Shown: positions 8,645 to 17,224, numbered from the stretch's first letter. The stretch is DNA of 63,647 bases from an uncultured Oscillibacter sp. (GCA_910587705.1 CAJUMX010000017.1:1-63647); one strand, 5' to 3'. A program made the numbers and translations. The notes: generated from the sequence alone by a model not told the origin.

Positions 8645-9181
8645 ATGCTTCCCCTGATGATCATGGCAATCGAGGACGAAAACGACAAGGCGTTTATGAC
8701 ATGGCTGTACCTCCAGTATCGCCGCCTGATCTACTCCGAGATACGGAAGGTCGTCGGAGATGGGGATGAAGCGGAGGACCTGCTGCAATCAGCGGTGGAA
8801 TAGCTGATCGGGAAGCTGCCTCTTCTGCGGGAGATGGAGCGGGACAAGCTGGTGAATTATATCATCTCCACGGCGAGGAACACCGCCTATAATTTCCACA
8901 GAGGAAAGGGCCGGGAAATTTCATGGGAGGAGCAGGAGCGGCTCGTCGATTCAGCCCCCCTGCCGGAGGAGCGCGTCATGGCCCAGGAGGACCTGCTTGC
9001 CCTGATTCGGGCATGGCCCGGTCTGGACGATAAGACCCAGTACCTCCTAATCGCAAAGTACATTCTGAAAAAGAGCGGCAAAGAGATTGCCGAAGATTTA
9101 AAAATGTCGCCGGACAATGTACGGATGGCGCTGGTGCGGGCCAGGCGCAAGGCCAGGGCGGCGATGGCGCAGCGAGTGTAA
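8645..9181 (+). pseudogene. Sigma-70 factor broken by an in-frame TAG
   Basis: The frame starts at an ATG at 8645 and reads a sigma-70 region 2 (FMTWLYLQYRRLIYSEIRKV, then DEAEDLLQSAVE). It stops at TAG 8801-8803. The same frame continues without another stop through LIGKLPLLREMERDKLVNYI and region 4 (KEIAEDLKMSPDNVRMALVR) to 9181. No bases appear lost, so one point mutation explains it. Without suppression only region 2 would be made. A neighbouring kinase gene is also broken, which favours decay. Confidence 0.75.
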
Positions 9182-9226
9182 ATTTAGCAGACGACTGCTG
9201 GTGTGGTTCGATAACGCGTTATTCCC

Positions 9227-10401
9227 TTACACCGCGACCCGCACCTTGAACCATCCACCCTCCGCACGGAAAAGGTATAGCGCGTTATATTTTTCGGCAA
9301 AGGCAACGATGCTCCGCGTTCCAATACCATGCTCCGGCCTATTGGTCGTGGGGATGCCACGTCGATCAAACACGATTTCTCCCGCGTAGGGATTGGCGAT
9401 CTCCATTATAAAACGCGGGTACTTCACGCTCTTGCAAATGATATGCCGTTGATCATCCGGCAGTTCCTTGACCGCTTGAATCGCGTTTTCCAGAGCATTG
9501 GCAAAGACAATGGAAAGCTCCAGGGCGTCTACCGGCAATTCCTCCGGCAAAACGAGATGGATATCTATGGCAATATCCATCTTCTCCGCCTATGCCGCGA
9601 CATTGGCAAGAACCGCGTCCAAAACAGGGTGACTGCAATACCTCTCGGGGGTAGTGGAATCTAATTTCTTCTGGGACTTGCCAACATAGTCCAGCAATGC
9701 GGCGGTATCCCCATTTTGCGCAAGGGAGGCCACGGTCTGAAGCTGATGTCGCATATCGTGACGTACGATCCGCATGGCGTCCGGCCGCATACGGAGGTTT
9801 GTGGGAATGCCACCCACAATGGTTAAAGCGTTATAGAACACCGCCGTCATCGCGGAAAACAGCCACCAGCCGCGGCTTACGGAGTTCAGCAAGGTCAAAT
9901 AGGGCCCGCGGGCAAAGCGCCACGCGCTGACCATCATCACCAGGAACACCGCAAGCCGCAGAACACAGGCCACAAGTCCCTCGCCTCCAGCGGCACGGGC
10001 GATCAGACCCGTAACCATCATGACCCAAATCATCACGGTATCCACCACACAGAACGTGAAAAAAAGCGTCCGTCCCGGTTTTTATCCATGACCCAGAAAT
10101 AAAGCAGGCTGGGCAGTGTGGCGGTAAGCAGTGTATACCGTTCCTGAACCTCAAGACCATGCGCCAGGAGTATGTAGAGATTCCCACCGATCCAAAGGAC
10201 CATAAAGGGTATCAAGGAGGCGAAATATACTTTCTTGGAATAACGTGGCTCAAATAGAAGGAGAAACGCCGCAATCACCTCAAAAATATTGACAATTTCT
10301 AAAGTAAGGAAATTGGCGAACTGCCGCCGCATGATCCGCGTGACAGCTTTGCTCCCGCGGCGCGAATACTGGGGGGAACCGTCCATACTCTTCCCTCTCA
10401 T
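9227..10401 (-). pseudogene. GHKL (AgrC-like) histidine kinase, frameshift plus TAG
   Basis: Three leftward pieces form one kinase. The N-terminal piece (start 10401) and the middle piece join at a run of seven T residues near 10,061-10,067, where the frame changes. The middle piece carries hydrophobic helices and the H-box RHDMRHQLQ. It ends at TAG 9590-9592, and the same frame goes on after it with the GHKL ATPase domain (N-box ANALENAIQAV, G-box HGIGTRSIV). Two independent lesions make it a pseudogene. I see no response regulator beside it. Confidence 0.8.
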
Positions 10402-10437
10402 CCAATCGATTTTCCATATTTATCAACAAACTGAGAC

Positions 10438-10462
10438 CTCCCGCCAGGAAAACTGGCGGGAG
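10438..10462. terminator. Hairpin between attL-side host DNA and the kinase remnant
   Basis: A perfect 10-bp stem (CTCCCGCCAG / CTGGCGGGAG) with a GAAAA loop. It lies after the 3' end of the interrupted attB reading frame (stop at 10526, leftward) and before the kinase remnant. It looks like a terminator but lacks a T-run. Confidence 0.5.
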
Positions 10463-10525
10463 ACCCTTTGTTCTATGCTCACTTAATTGGAAAACGCTTT
10501 CCTTAATCGCTCAGCCGGACAAGGA

Positions 10526-10651
10526 TCAAAGACGCTCTGCCGGCCAAGAGGACATTCCTCGTAAGGGAGTGGAGCCGCAAGGTGACAACGCTATTTTCTG
10601 GCAGGTATGCAGTGCCGCGGGCGGGTTCGCCATGGGCCCCGTGGGGCCCGT
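10526..10651 (-). pseudogene. 3' fragment of the reading frame split by the ICE
   Basis: Read leftward from the attL core this frame encodes GPTGPMANPPAALHTCQK and ends at TGA 10526-10528. Joined at the GT core to the frame on the other side of the ICE (32763 to 32594), it gives one continuous ~97-aa reading frame with a Gly-Pro repeat at the junction. Whether this frame is a real protein or only an open stretch is uncertain. Confidence 0.5.
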
Positions 10652-10678
10652 CGGGGCATTTATATTAGGAAAGTAGAT
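10630..10678. other. attL of the ICE (core GT at 10650-10651)
   Basis: To the right of the core lies the P' arm, CGGGGCATTTATATTAGGAA. Its mirror at attR read outward is CGGGACATTTTTAATAGGAA, matching at 17 of 20 positions. To the left, the B arm read outward (GGGCCCCACGGGGCCC) partly mirrors the B' arm at attR. This arrangement, inverted arms around a non-palindromic dinucleotide, is what large serine integrases leave. The integrase stop codon is only 48 bp away. Confidence 0.8.
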
Positions 10679-10698
10679 TGTCTGGAAAAATGCGGTTT

Positions 10699-12381
10699 TC
10701 AAACCGCTTCATTATGGTGATTGACTTCGATGTACTCCTGCACCCGGCGCAGTTCATCAGCGAAGCGGAATACAATACTAATGCTTCCGCCCTCGTAGAC
10801 CTTGATATGGTCCACCAATTCGATCAGAACATCCCGCGTCAGCCTGTCGATATTCTGATACTGCCGGAACGCCAGCAAAAACGGGTTCTCTACATCAACA
10901 CCATTTTCAATTTCTGCCTTTTCTGCCTGGAGGCGTTCAATGACTGCCCCCAGAGCATCGGCCTGCTGCTCATAATCTGCTTTCATGTGGCGGTAATCGG
11001 AGTGTGATATTTCGCCGTCTTTCCAGTCCTGATAAATTGCCTGCTTATATCGGATGATCTTGGAAAGCTCCCGCTCTTTTTGCTCGATTGCGTCAATCAG
11101 TTTTTTCGACTGGCTCTTTACCAGGGGAGCACGGTTGATCCATTCAATGGTTTTGGAATAATCAACCGCCAGATAAACCTGCTGCCGGATCGCGTAGAGT
11201 ACCGCAGCTTCCAGGCGGTCATGCCGGATCGTGTGCTTCGTACAGACCCCTTTGGACTGGTCCTTATATGTACGGCAATAATAGTACACCTTATCACCCA
11301 CTTTACTGCGGGTCATGGATTTTCCACAGTCAGCGCACTTCAAAAATCCGCTGAAAAGATACAGCTTATTTTGTTGCGGCCCCGTTCGTGTGTCCCGGAG
11401 CAAAAGCCGCTGGACCTTTTCAAAAGTCTCCCGGTCAATGATTGCCTCATGGGTGTTTTCTACAATATACCATTCATCCTTGGGAACGGCCTCCTGAACA
11501 TGGACTTTATAGCTCTTTATCCGGTAGCGGCCCTGCACCATATCCCCGCAATACATACGATTTTTGAGAATAGACGTAACGGTCATAGCACACCATAATG
11601 GGCGCTTGATCATATTCATTTGGGGATTTTGATACTTTAGGCCCAGGCACTCCCGCTTGTAAAGGGATGGGCAGAGGATACCGTGATCGTTCAGGTAGCG
11701 GACAATGGCGTTTTTGCTCATGCCATCCAGAAACATCGAAAATATCTCCCGAACCACAGTGGCCGCCTGCTCGTCGATCACCAGCGCGTTTTTATCGTTG
11801 GTATCCTTGATGTATCCATAGGCGGCAAAAGACCCGATATGTTCTCCGTTGCGGCGCTTCATATCAAAGACTTCCCGCACTTTATCAGAAGTTTCCGCAC
11901 AGTGGTTTTCATTCAGGACACCCTGGATGGGGACCGCGATACTCCGCATATTCTGGGGGTCCTTATAGCTGTCCAGCGACTGGTGAAAAAGGGAAATAAA
12001 GCGGACATTATACCGGGGAAACCAGTCGTCCAAATAATAGCCCTGGTCGCTGTAATTGCGGAATGAACGCGCAAGGTCCTTGACGATCACGCAGTTGATC
12101 CGTCCGCGCTTGATGTCGGAGAGCATCCGTTGAAAGTCGTCGCGTTCATCATCTGTTGTACCCGAAATGCCATCGTCAACATACTCGTCAACAATCATAT
12201 ATTCGTCGCCATCATTAAATTCCGTGATGTGGTCCTCAATGATTTTTCGCTGGTTCGTCACGCTCTCAGACTCGTCAAAGCACCTGGCATCCTCTTTGGA
12301 AAGCCGGATGTAAATTGCGATCCTCCATACCCGATATTTGGGTCTTGCGGTTTCAATAATGGAACGGCTTTTCCGTGCCAT
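10699..12381 (-). CDS. Large serine recombinase (ICE integrase)
   Basis: The start is the ATG at 12381 (MARKSRS), 6 nt after AAGGAGG; an upstream in-frame start lies before that site. The 560-aa protein has a resolvase domain with the catalytic Ser at about residue 28 (IAIYIRLSKED), a recombinase domain (IPIQGVLNENHCAETSDKV-like region), a zinc ribbon (CADCGKSM ... YYCRTY ... GVC) and a C-terminal coiled coil. It should excise and integrate the element at the att sites found here. Confidence 0.92.
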   Translation of the reverse strand: MARKSRSIIETARPKYRVWRIAIYIRLSKEDARCFDESESVTNQRKIIEDHITEFNDGDEYMIVDEYVDDGISGTTDDERDDFQRMLSDIKRGRINCVIVKDLARSFRNYSDQGYYLDDWFPRYNVRFISLFHQSLDSYKDPQNMRSIAVPIQGVLNENHCAETSDKVREVFDMKRRNGEHIGSFAAYGYIKDTNDKNALVIDEQAATVVREIFSMFLDGMSKNAIVRYLNDHGILCPSLYKRECLGLKYQNPQMNMIKRPLWCAMTVTSILKNRMYCGDMVQGRYRIKSYKVHVQEAVPKDEWYIVENTHEAIIDRETFEKVQRLLLRDTRTGPQQNKLYLFSGFLKCADCGKSMTRSKVGDKVYYYCRTYKDQSKGVCTKHTIRHDRLEAAVLYAIRQQVYLAVDYSKTIEWINRAPLVKSQSKKLIDAIEQKERELSKIIRYKQAIYQDWKDGEISHSDYRHMKADYEQQADALGAVIERLQAEKAEIENGVDVENPFLLAFRQYQNIDRLTRDVLIELVDHIKVYEGGSISIVFRFADELRRVQEYIEVNHHNEAV

Positions 12382-12453
12382 GCTGACCTCCTTCCCTATC
12401 ACATTACACCTATATTATACCGCTTTTAGGGGCAATACACAAGGATGTCTCCC

Positions 12454-12474
12454 CTCTGGACACGGTGTCCAGAA
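12454..12474. repeat. ICE palindrome copy 1
   Basis: Arms CTCTGGACAC and GTGTCCAGAA around a central G. It lies between the integrase start and the stop of the DUF6870 gene. The outermost base of the right arm differs from the consensus. Confidence 0.9.
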
Positions 12475-12488
12475 GTTCGGGAAAGGCG

Positions 12489-12755
12489 TCATACACCGCT
12501 TTTCTTGCGTTGTAGAAAGCTGGAAAAAGTATCTTGCAGAGGCGGGGCACTATCTAAAAACTCTAACTTCACGCACAGTTCTCCAACACGGAAGCAATAG
12601 GGATTTCCTGTCATTTGCAGGACTTGGGCCGCCCTCTGTTTGCGCGGAATGTTGTTGTCAAAGGTTGTGCCGCTTACGTCAATTAAATCCTCTTTGCTGA
12701 TGGCCTGAATGTCAACGCTTGCTAACCGCTCCATACTTATTCGCTGTTGCAGCAT
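12489..12755 (-). CDS. DUF6870 family protein
   Basis: An 88-aa protein with the features I associate with DUF6870: ERLASVDIQAISKEDLIDVS near the N-terminus, then NPYCFRVGELCVKLEF. The family is often found beside recombinases of clostridial conjugative elements, and here it is directly upstream of the integrase. GGAGAGGAGGG precedes the ATG. A role in controlling excision is possible but not shown. Confidence 0.72.
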   Translation of the reverse strand: MLQQRISMERLASVDIQAISKEDLIDVSGTTFDNNIPRKQRAAQVLQMTGNPYCFRVGELCVKLEFLDSAPPLQDTFSSFLQRKKSGV

Positions 12756-13375
12756 AGATAATCACCCTCCTCTCCAGAGATATATTCCATGCCTGGCTCG
12801 TCCTATGAGAGAACGCCAAAAGACGGTACGTCAAGTACCGCCTTTTGGCCTGCCCTCACTCCCGGCCATAGGCCGGGAGCGGACAGGGATATTCCATTTC
12901 GATCCACGAACGGGGCCGCCGCGCCGGGGGAAGTTTGGACTGTCGAAAGACAGACAGGCCCCAGGCGGGCGGCCCCCATGGTTTTGTTGTACGCTGTATT
13001 TGCCACGCACCCCCAGCGCGGGGAGTATTCCAGGCCGCCGTTGGCTCCGGCTGTCATAGCTCCACAGCACCGCCGCCCCCGTGGAGAAGGCTGGCGTGTG
13101 CCGCAGGGCTCCCCCGCAAGTCCGTGGGAGGGCGTGAGCAAGTTTCATTATCCCCCGCGCTGTCGTCGCGCCCGGCCTGCCACAGCCGGGTCAAAGGTTC
13201 GCGTTGATCGCTCGGTCCGCTCCACTTTCACCTCCTTGGAGCTCCCATCCTGGCGGCGCACCTTTTGTCGCTATTCACACGGGTTTTGTGCCTGGAATAC
13301 TGTGTATTCAGTTGTCGGTGGGAGGCTTGTCCCTCCTCACCTATCAGGCGAATTTTTGGCGGTCTGTTGCGTCTA
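12756..13375. other. 620-bp non-coding, hairpin-rich ICE region
   Basis: No gene is convincing here: the open frames in several phases look like GC-rich chance. Two strong hairpins stand out. One at 12,816-12,848 has 13 pairs with one mismatch (CCAAAAG / CTTTTGG arms, GTCAA loop). One at 12,859-12,879 is a perfect 9-bp stem (CTCCCGGCC / GGCCGGGAG). A short GNRA hairpin, CTGTC-GAAA-GACAG, follows near 12,940. It sits between the sigma-like gene and DUF6870 and may be a leader or a structured RNA. Confidence 0.5.
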
Positions 13376-13795
13376 TCAACGGGAGAATTTCAAAATTTTC
13401 TGCAAATTTTTTAGGCCGAAGTCGATAGAGCGGGTGATCTGGCTCTTATTCACTCCCTCGGCCTTGGCAATCGCTGTCACGCTCCGCCCCAGGATGAAAC
13501 GGGCATAGACACGCCGGGCCTGGACGGGCGGGAGACGGTCAAGGGCGGCATAGAGGGCGGTGCGGCCCTCGGCCAGCTCCATGATCTCCTCCGGGGTCAG
13601 CGGGGGGTAGGTCACATCGGCCTCAAAGCCGGGGGTCCCGTCCAGGGAGCACTCGTCATGGTCCCGCTTGCGCCGCTTGTAGCTGTCGCACATACGGCCT
13701 CCAATGGAGAGGGTCACGGCGATCTCCTCCGACACTTCCAGGGTGACGCACTCGGTCAGGTGGGGGTAGTAGTTGTTCAATTTGATGGTCGTCAT
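13376..13795 (-). CDS. Sigma-70 region 4-like ICE regulator
   Basis: I place the start at the ATG at 13795 (MTTIKLNNYYPHL), after GGAGGT; the open frame extends further upstream through palindrome copy 2 but lacks a site there. The 139-aa product ends with a sigma region-4 helix-turn-helix (RRVYARFILGRSVTAIAKAE, then NKSQITRSID). Short proteins of this kind recur in clostridial ICEs and probably act on transfer-gene promoters. Confidence 0.75.
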   Translation of the reverse strand: MTTIKLNNYYPHLTECVTLEVSEEIAVTLSIGGRMCDSYKRRKRDHDECSLDGTPGFEADVTYPPLTPEEIMELAEGRTALYAALDRLPPVQARRVYARFILGRSVTAIAKAEGVNKSQITRSIDFGLKNLQKILKFSR

Positions 13796-13866
13796 ATGTA
13801 ACCTCCATTTCGATACGGGGCGGAAAGGGACAGATCGAAATGGAGGGGAGGGGAACGGCAGCGGGC

Positions 13867-13887
13867 CTCTGGACACCGTGTCCAGAA
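13867..13887. repeat. ICE palindrome copy 2
   Basis: Arms CTCTGGACAC and GTGTCCAGAA around a central C. It lies 70 bp upstream of the sigma-like gene. The rest of 13,888-14,036 holds a small + strand hairpin followed by T7 near 14,000 and nothing else clear. Confidence 0.9.
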
Positions 13888-14036
13888 GCACCGCCTGGAT
13901 AGAAAAACGCCCGCATAGCGCAAGGCTACACGGACGTATCGGGGCGACAGGATATTACAATTTTCGCAGTTCCGGCCAGGGCTGCCCTTTAGAGGGGGAG
14001 GGCTTTTTTTGACAAGTTAGACGGATAGATAAAAAA

Positions 14037-14077
14037 GAAAGGCACGGCATTACCTCCTAACGGTTACCGTACCTTTC
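14037..14077 (-). terminator. Second hairpin downstream of the KTR gene
   Basis: Arms GAAAGGCACGG and CCGTACCTTTC pair with one mismatch around a 19-nt loop. On the minus strand a T-rich run follows. Together with the hairpin at 14,082-14,122 it ends the KTR-TetR transcript. The loop holds an AGGAGG. Confidence 0.6.
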
Positions 14078-14081
14078 AATG

Positions 14082-14122
14082 AAAAAGCCGATAACCGCAT
14101 TTTTAGTCTGCGTGTTATCGGC
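14082..14122 (-). terminator. Terminator of the tetR-KTR transcript
   Basis: A 9-bp stem (GCCGATAAC / GTTATCGGC), followed by TTTTT on the minus strand, stands directly after the KTR stop codon at 14130. Confidence 0.75.
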
Positions 14123-14129
14123 CCTGCGT

Positions 14130-14321
14130 CTATGCGTCTGGCTCTTTGATAACAGTTATTTGCACGTTCCTTGCATCAATTAAGGTTTCTTGTTTACATT
14201 TTGGGCAATAAAGAGGATAATTTTTCAAAATGGTGTCCTCTCTTATTCTGTCACGTGTTTTACTTCCACAGGCAGGGCATAAAACCCAGCGACTCTTTCT
14301 TGATGTGTGGTTCTCCATCAT
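14130..14321 (-). CDS. Cysteine-rich KTR domain protein
   Basis: A 63-aa protein with two CxxC knuckles: CPACGSKTR near the N-terminus and CPKCKQET near the middle. The CxxCGxKTR core defines the small 'cysteine-rich KTR' group seen in many mobile elements of gut Firmicutes. It probably binds zinc. It starts inside the stop of the tetR gene (overlap of a few bases), so it depends on tetR translation. Function unknown. Confidence 0.75.
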   Translation of the reverse strand: MMENHTSRKSRWVLCPACGSKTRDRIREDTILKNYPLYCPKCKQETLIDARNVQITVIKEPDA

Positions 14322-14926
14322 TTTGTATAGATACTATATACAGCAAGCGGTATATATTTTTTTCCTTTCTCTACAATACTAAATGAATTATTAGAAAAGC
14401 ACCAAGTTGCCATTAACCCTCTGATTACGCTCTCAAAGTAGTAAAATACCTCATCAGAAGATAATGTGGAAATATTTTTATCAGAGTTTTTTTGAATTGT
14501 GTCATACAGGTCTTTGCTAAAATCTCTTTTGGTGAAGTGTTCTGATGGACCAGGTATACACGTCCCCAAATTTAATGTATAAGCTAAACAAGTTATTTCA
14601 TAGCCTGCATATTCAGCAAATTCTAACTCCAAATTCATAAAGCAGATAATTCGCTCATTGTAAGACGCATTTGGGTGAACATCTAAAAAAGCAACATAGT
14701 TTCGGTGTATATATTCACTCATATCCGTATAATAGCTGGCCCGTACAATATCCTCTTTCGAGTTATAGTGAACATAGAATGATCCTTTTGCTACACCAGC
14801 AGATATACAAATCTCGCTTATAGTAACATTGTTGTAGCCACTTTCTTTTATCAGCCGTACAGCGGTTTCAAATATTTTCCGTTTTGTTTCTGCCGCCTTT
14901 TCTTTGCGGGTTAGTTTTCGCTCCAC
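14318..14926 (-). CDS. TetR/AcrR-family regulator of the cargo block
   Basis: The start is a GTG at 14926 (VERKLTRKEKAAETK), 8 nt after AGGAG; the longer frame has no ribosome site. The 202-aa protein has a TetR helix-turn-helix (NNVTISEICISAGVAKGSFY) and a helical ligand domain. It is AT-rich compared with its neighbours and diverges from the YciI gene. A 29-bp dyad in the shared promoter region is its probable operator. Confidence 0.82.
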   Translation of the reverse strand: MERKLTRKEKAAETKRKIFETAVRLIKESGYNNVTISEICISAGVAKGSFYVHYNSKEDIVRASYYTDMSEYIHRNYVAFLDVHPNASYNERIICFMNLELEFAEYAGYEITCLAYTLNLGTCIPGPSEHFTKRDFSKDLYDTIQKNSDKNISTLSSDEVFYYFESVIRGLMATWCFSNNSFSIVEKGKKYIPLAVYSIYTK

Positions 14927-14949
14927 AAAAATCACTCTCCTAAACGATG

Positions 14950-15007
14950 TTGACAAGTCAGAGAAGTTGATGTAATATAATGACTGCGGTCACTGACCAC
15001 GGTCATT
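14950..15007 (+). promoter_or_regulatory. Divergent promoter with 29-bp TetR-type dyad
   Basis: TATAAT (14976-14981) faces the YciI gene, with TTGACA at 14950-14955 (20-bp spacing, longer than usual). The dyad AATGACTGCGGTCA-C-TGACCACGGTCATT (14979-15007, split arms) matches at 12 of 14 paired positions. It overlaps the -10 box, so a bound TetR protein would block both directions. Confidence 0.65.
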
Positions 15008-15040
15008 ATAAGTCTATCACATTTTTAGGAGGAATGCAAT

Positions 15041-15340
15041 ATGTTTATTTTTAGCTTGACATATGTCAAACCGCTTTCCGAGGTAGAGCGCCTTTTGCCT
15101 GCGCATATCCAGTTTTTAGACGAACACTATAAAAAGCATCATTTCATGTGTTCTGGCCGGAAAATCCCAAGAACAGGCGGCATAATCCTGTGTAACTGTG
15201 CGGACACGGTTGAAGCAAAGGCAATTATGGAAAAAGACCCTTTTTATAAAGAGGGTATCGCACAATATGATATTATTGAGTTTATCCCCTCTAAAACATC
15301 CGAAGCATTTCAGATTGTCATGTCGGAGCAAACAAAATAG
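15041..15340 (+). CDS. YciI-family protein
   Basis: A 99-aa protein of the YciI ferredoxin-like fold (LLPAHIQFLDEHYKKHHFMC, then GGIILCNCADTVEAKAIMEKDPF, with the conserved His and Asp-Pro). AGGAGG precedes the ATG. It is the only clear rightward gene inside the ICE and is controlled with the divergent TetR gene. YciI proteins may handle small reactive metabolites; the substrate is unknown. Confidence 0.82.
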   Translation: MFIFSLTYVKPLSEVERLLPAHIQFLDEHYKKHHFMCSGRKIPRTGGIILCNCADTVEAKAIMEKDPFYKEGIAQYDIIEFIPSKTSEAFQIVMSEQTK

Positions 15341-15392
15341 CAACGAAATAACAATATTAAAAAGCTGTATTTAACTGGATATAGCCATGTGA

Positions 15393-15429
15393 AAGGCCGG
15401 AAGCGTAGGAAAACGCCTCCGGCCTTTTT
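15393..15429 (+). terminator. Terminator of the YciI gene
   Basis: The stem GGCCGGA-A-GCG / CGC-C-TCCGGCC, followed by TTTTT, lies 55 bp after the stop. It also marks the edge of the lower-GC cargo block. Confidence 0.8.
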
Positions 15430-15465
15430 GCACCGTTTCCAGGGGACGCGCTAAACGGCAAGCAG

Positions 15466-15581
15466 GGCGAGTGTCAATACACTCGCCATTTTCGCCTTGC
15501 GAAAATGCTTGTTGGGGTTGCACCCCAAACCCTCGTCGTCGCAAAGTCCGCTCAACTCCGTTTCCGCCTTGCGGCGAAAAC
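15466..15581. other. Row of four hairpins, oriT candidate
   Basis: Four inverted repeats stand in series: 15466-15487 (GGCGAGTGT / ACACTCGCC), 15487-15507 (CATTTTCGC / GCGAAAATG, sharing one base with the first), 15512-15528 (TTGGGGT / ACCCCAA) and 15560-15581 (GTTTCCGCC / GGCGAAAAC). They lie 120-230 bp beyond the relaxase stop codon. Origins of transfer usually sit beside the relaxase gene and contain inverted repeats. No nick site can be proven from sequence alone. Confidence 0.45.
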
Positions 15582-15651
15582 TACGCTCGCTCCCTTGCTC
15601 CTCCTCTCCCCAAGCGACCCGCTCCGCTGGGCTCGCGTGGGGGCCCCTTTG

Positions 15652-15674
15652 CCTCTGGACACCGTGTCCAGAGG
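15652..15674. repeat. ICE palindrome copy 3
   Basis: Arms CCTCTGGACAC and GTGTCCAGAGG around a central C. It lies 24 bp after the relaxase stop codon. Confidence 0.92.
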
Positions 15675-15697
15675 CTTCCCTGTCTGCGGCCCTGTCG

Positions 15698-17128
15698 CTA
15701 ACGCTCCTGGGCCTTGCTCTCCCGCCCTCCGGGCAGGTTGAGGAGATGATCGACGTTGGCCTTGACCGCCACCGCCTCCCGCATTTCCTGTTGCGCCGCC
15801 CGGTATTGAGCGTAGAGCTTTTTCTTTCGCTCCGCCAGCTCCCGGCGCTCTTTTTTCAGCGCGTCCATCCTGGGGAGCTTGGCCCCGTCCAGAATGTCAT
15901 TGATCACCGCCTTTGCCGCCCGATAGGAGGCCAGGGCCTCCTCATGCTCCGCCAGATACTTCTTGCTGTACCGTGCGGCCTTGTAGCCGTCGAACACGGG
16001 CCGGGTCTTGGCGTAGTCCACCACGGCCCCCATCAGCTTTGTAGTGCTGAACAGCCGCTCCTCCACGCCCCGCAGCTCCCCGGCAAGGGCGTGGACCCGG
16101 TCCACCACCTCCGCCGTCCGCTCCGCCAGGGCTTCATAGTCGGTCAGGCCGTTCTCCTGGAGAAATTGGAGGGCGGCGGCCATCTGTTTCAGATTATAGA
16201 TTTTCGCCCACCGCTCATAGCCGGGTCCCTTGTCCTGGGCCATGCGCTGCTGGATGTCGATGATCAGATTGACGCGCCGTGGAGCTGCCGGGCGGGACCG
16301 CCCCTGGGCGGGCTTGTGAACGGGGGCCCGCCCGTCGATCACCGCCTCCACGTCCTCCAGGCCGTAGCCGTCCCCCAGGGTGGAGGCCCGGAACCGGGTG
16401 GCCCGGTCCTGGCCTGGAAGCCGGAACGAGATCACCCCGCCCCGGCCCCGCTTCACCTGGACGCCCGCCGCCTCCATCCGTTTGAGGAAGTCGGCAAGGT
16501 CGGCGGGCCGGTCCGCCAGGGCCCCGTCTATGATCCCCCGTATCTGCTCCTTATAGGAGGGGGGCCGGGCCGCGCCCAGCCATTGGCCGTAGTGCTGGAA
16601 TTTCCCCTTGCTGTGGAGCTTGGGGTTTTTGATCACGGACAGGTCATGCTCCAGACATATCCGGTCGGACAGCCGCCGCAGAGCGCGGGCGGAGCCTAAA
16701 AAATCCCGGTATTTCCGGGTGCAGTCCAGGGTGGTGGAGTTGTAGTAGATATGGACGTGGGGGTGGGGCCGGTCCGCGTGGGACACCACGAAGAAAGCGT
16801 GTTTCCCCTTGGTCCAGCGCATCGCCAGCTCATAGCCGATGTTCAGCGCCTCCTCCGGGTCCAGCTCCCCAGGGGGGAACGATTGGCGGATCTGATAGCA
16901 CAGCACGTCGGCGTCCCGCTTCTGCTCCCGGCCCGTGATAGATTTATACCGGGCCTTGCTCAAAAGAAACTCGCTGTCAGCGGTGAGGGGGTCGCACTCG
17001 TAGGAGCGGATCAGGGACCCGTCCAGGGTCTTTTCCGGGTTCTGGCCGTAGTCGAAGCGGTCCGACAGAGAGGCCAGGATCGACTTGCCCCCGCTGATAT
17101 GGTGGGATATGAGACGGGTCGTCGCCAG
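15698..17128 (-). CDS. MobP-type relaxase
   Basis: The ~477-aa protein has the relaxase/mobilization nuclease fold, with a metal-binding HPHVHIYYNST motif near residue 125 and an N-terminal part like other ICE relaxases (ATTRLISHHISGGKS, then DYGQNPEKT). The C-terminal half is coiled-coil. It should nick oriT and lead the strand into the recipient. The ribosome site AAAGGGGG is best placed for a CTG at 17128; a GTG at 17137 overlaps the site itself. So the start appears to be non-AUG. Confidence 0.85.
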   Translation of the reverse strand: MATTRLISHHISGGKSILASLSDRFDYGQNPEKTLDGSLIRSYECDPLTADSEFLLSKARYKSITGREQKRDADVLCYQIRQSFPPGELDPEEALNIGYELAMRWTKGKHAFFVVSHADRPHPHVHIYYNSTTLDCTRKYRDFLGSARALRRLSDRICLEHDLSVIKNPKLHSKGKFQHYGQWLGAARPPSYKEQIRGIIDGALADRPADLADFLKRMEAAGVQVKRGRGGVISFRLPGQDRATRFRASTLGDGYGLEDVEAVIDGRAPVHKPAQGRSRPAAPRRVNLIIDIQQRMAQDKGPGYERWAKIYNLKQMAAALQFLQENGLTDYEALAERTAEVVDRVHALAGELRGVEERLFSTTKLMGAVVDYAKTRPVFDGYKAARYSKKYLAEHEEALASYRAAKAVINDILDGAKLPRMDALKKERRELAERKKKLYAQYRAAQQEMREAVAVKANVDHLLNLPGGRESKAQER

Positions 17129-17162
17129 GGACAGCACCCCCTTTCAAAATCGGTTCTCCCTC

Positions 17163-17185
17163 CCTCTGGACACGGTGTCCAGAGG
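17163..17185. repeat. ICE palindrome copy 4
   Basis: Arms CCTCTGGACAC and GTGTCCAGAGG around a central G. It lies between the relaxase start and the mobC stop codon. Confidence 0.92.
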
Positions 17186-17224
17186 CGGGGACAGCCGGGG
17201 AGCGGCCAGGGCCGCTCCCACGGG

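Noticed and set aside
8801..9592. TAG codons as pyrrolysine or reassigned sense codons
   Set aside because: The kinase also has a frameshift, and no pyl genes are in the window. Decay is simpler.
12803..13148. Two overlapping leftward frames in the hairpin region as genes
   Set aside because: No ribosome site, no domain, and they read through both strong hairpins.
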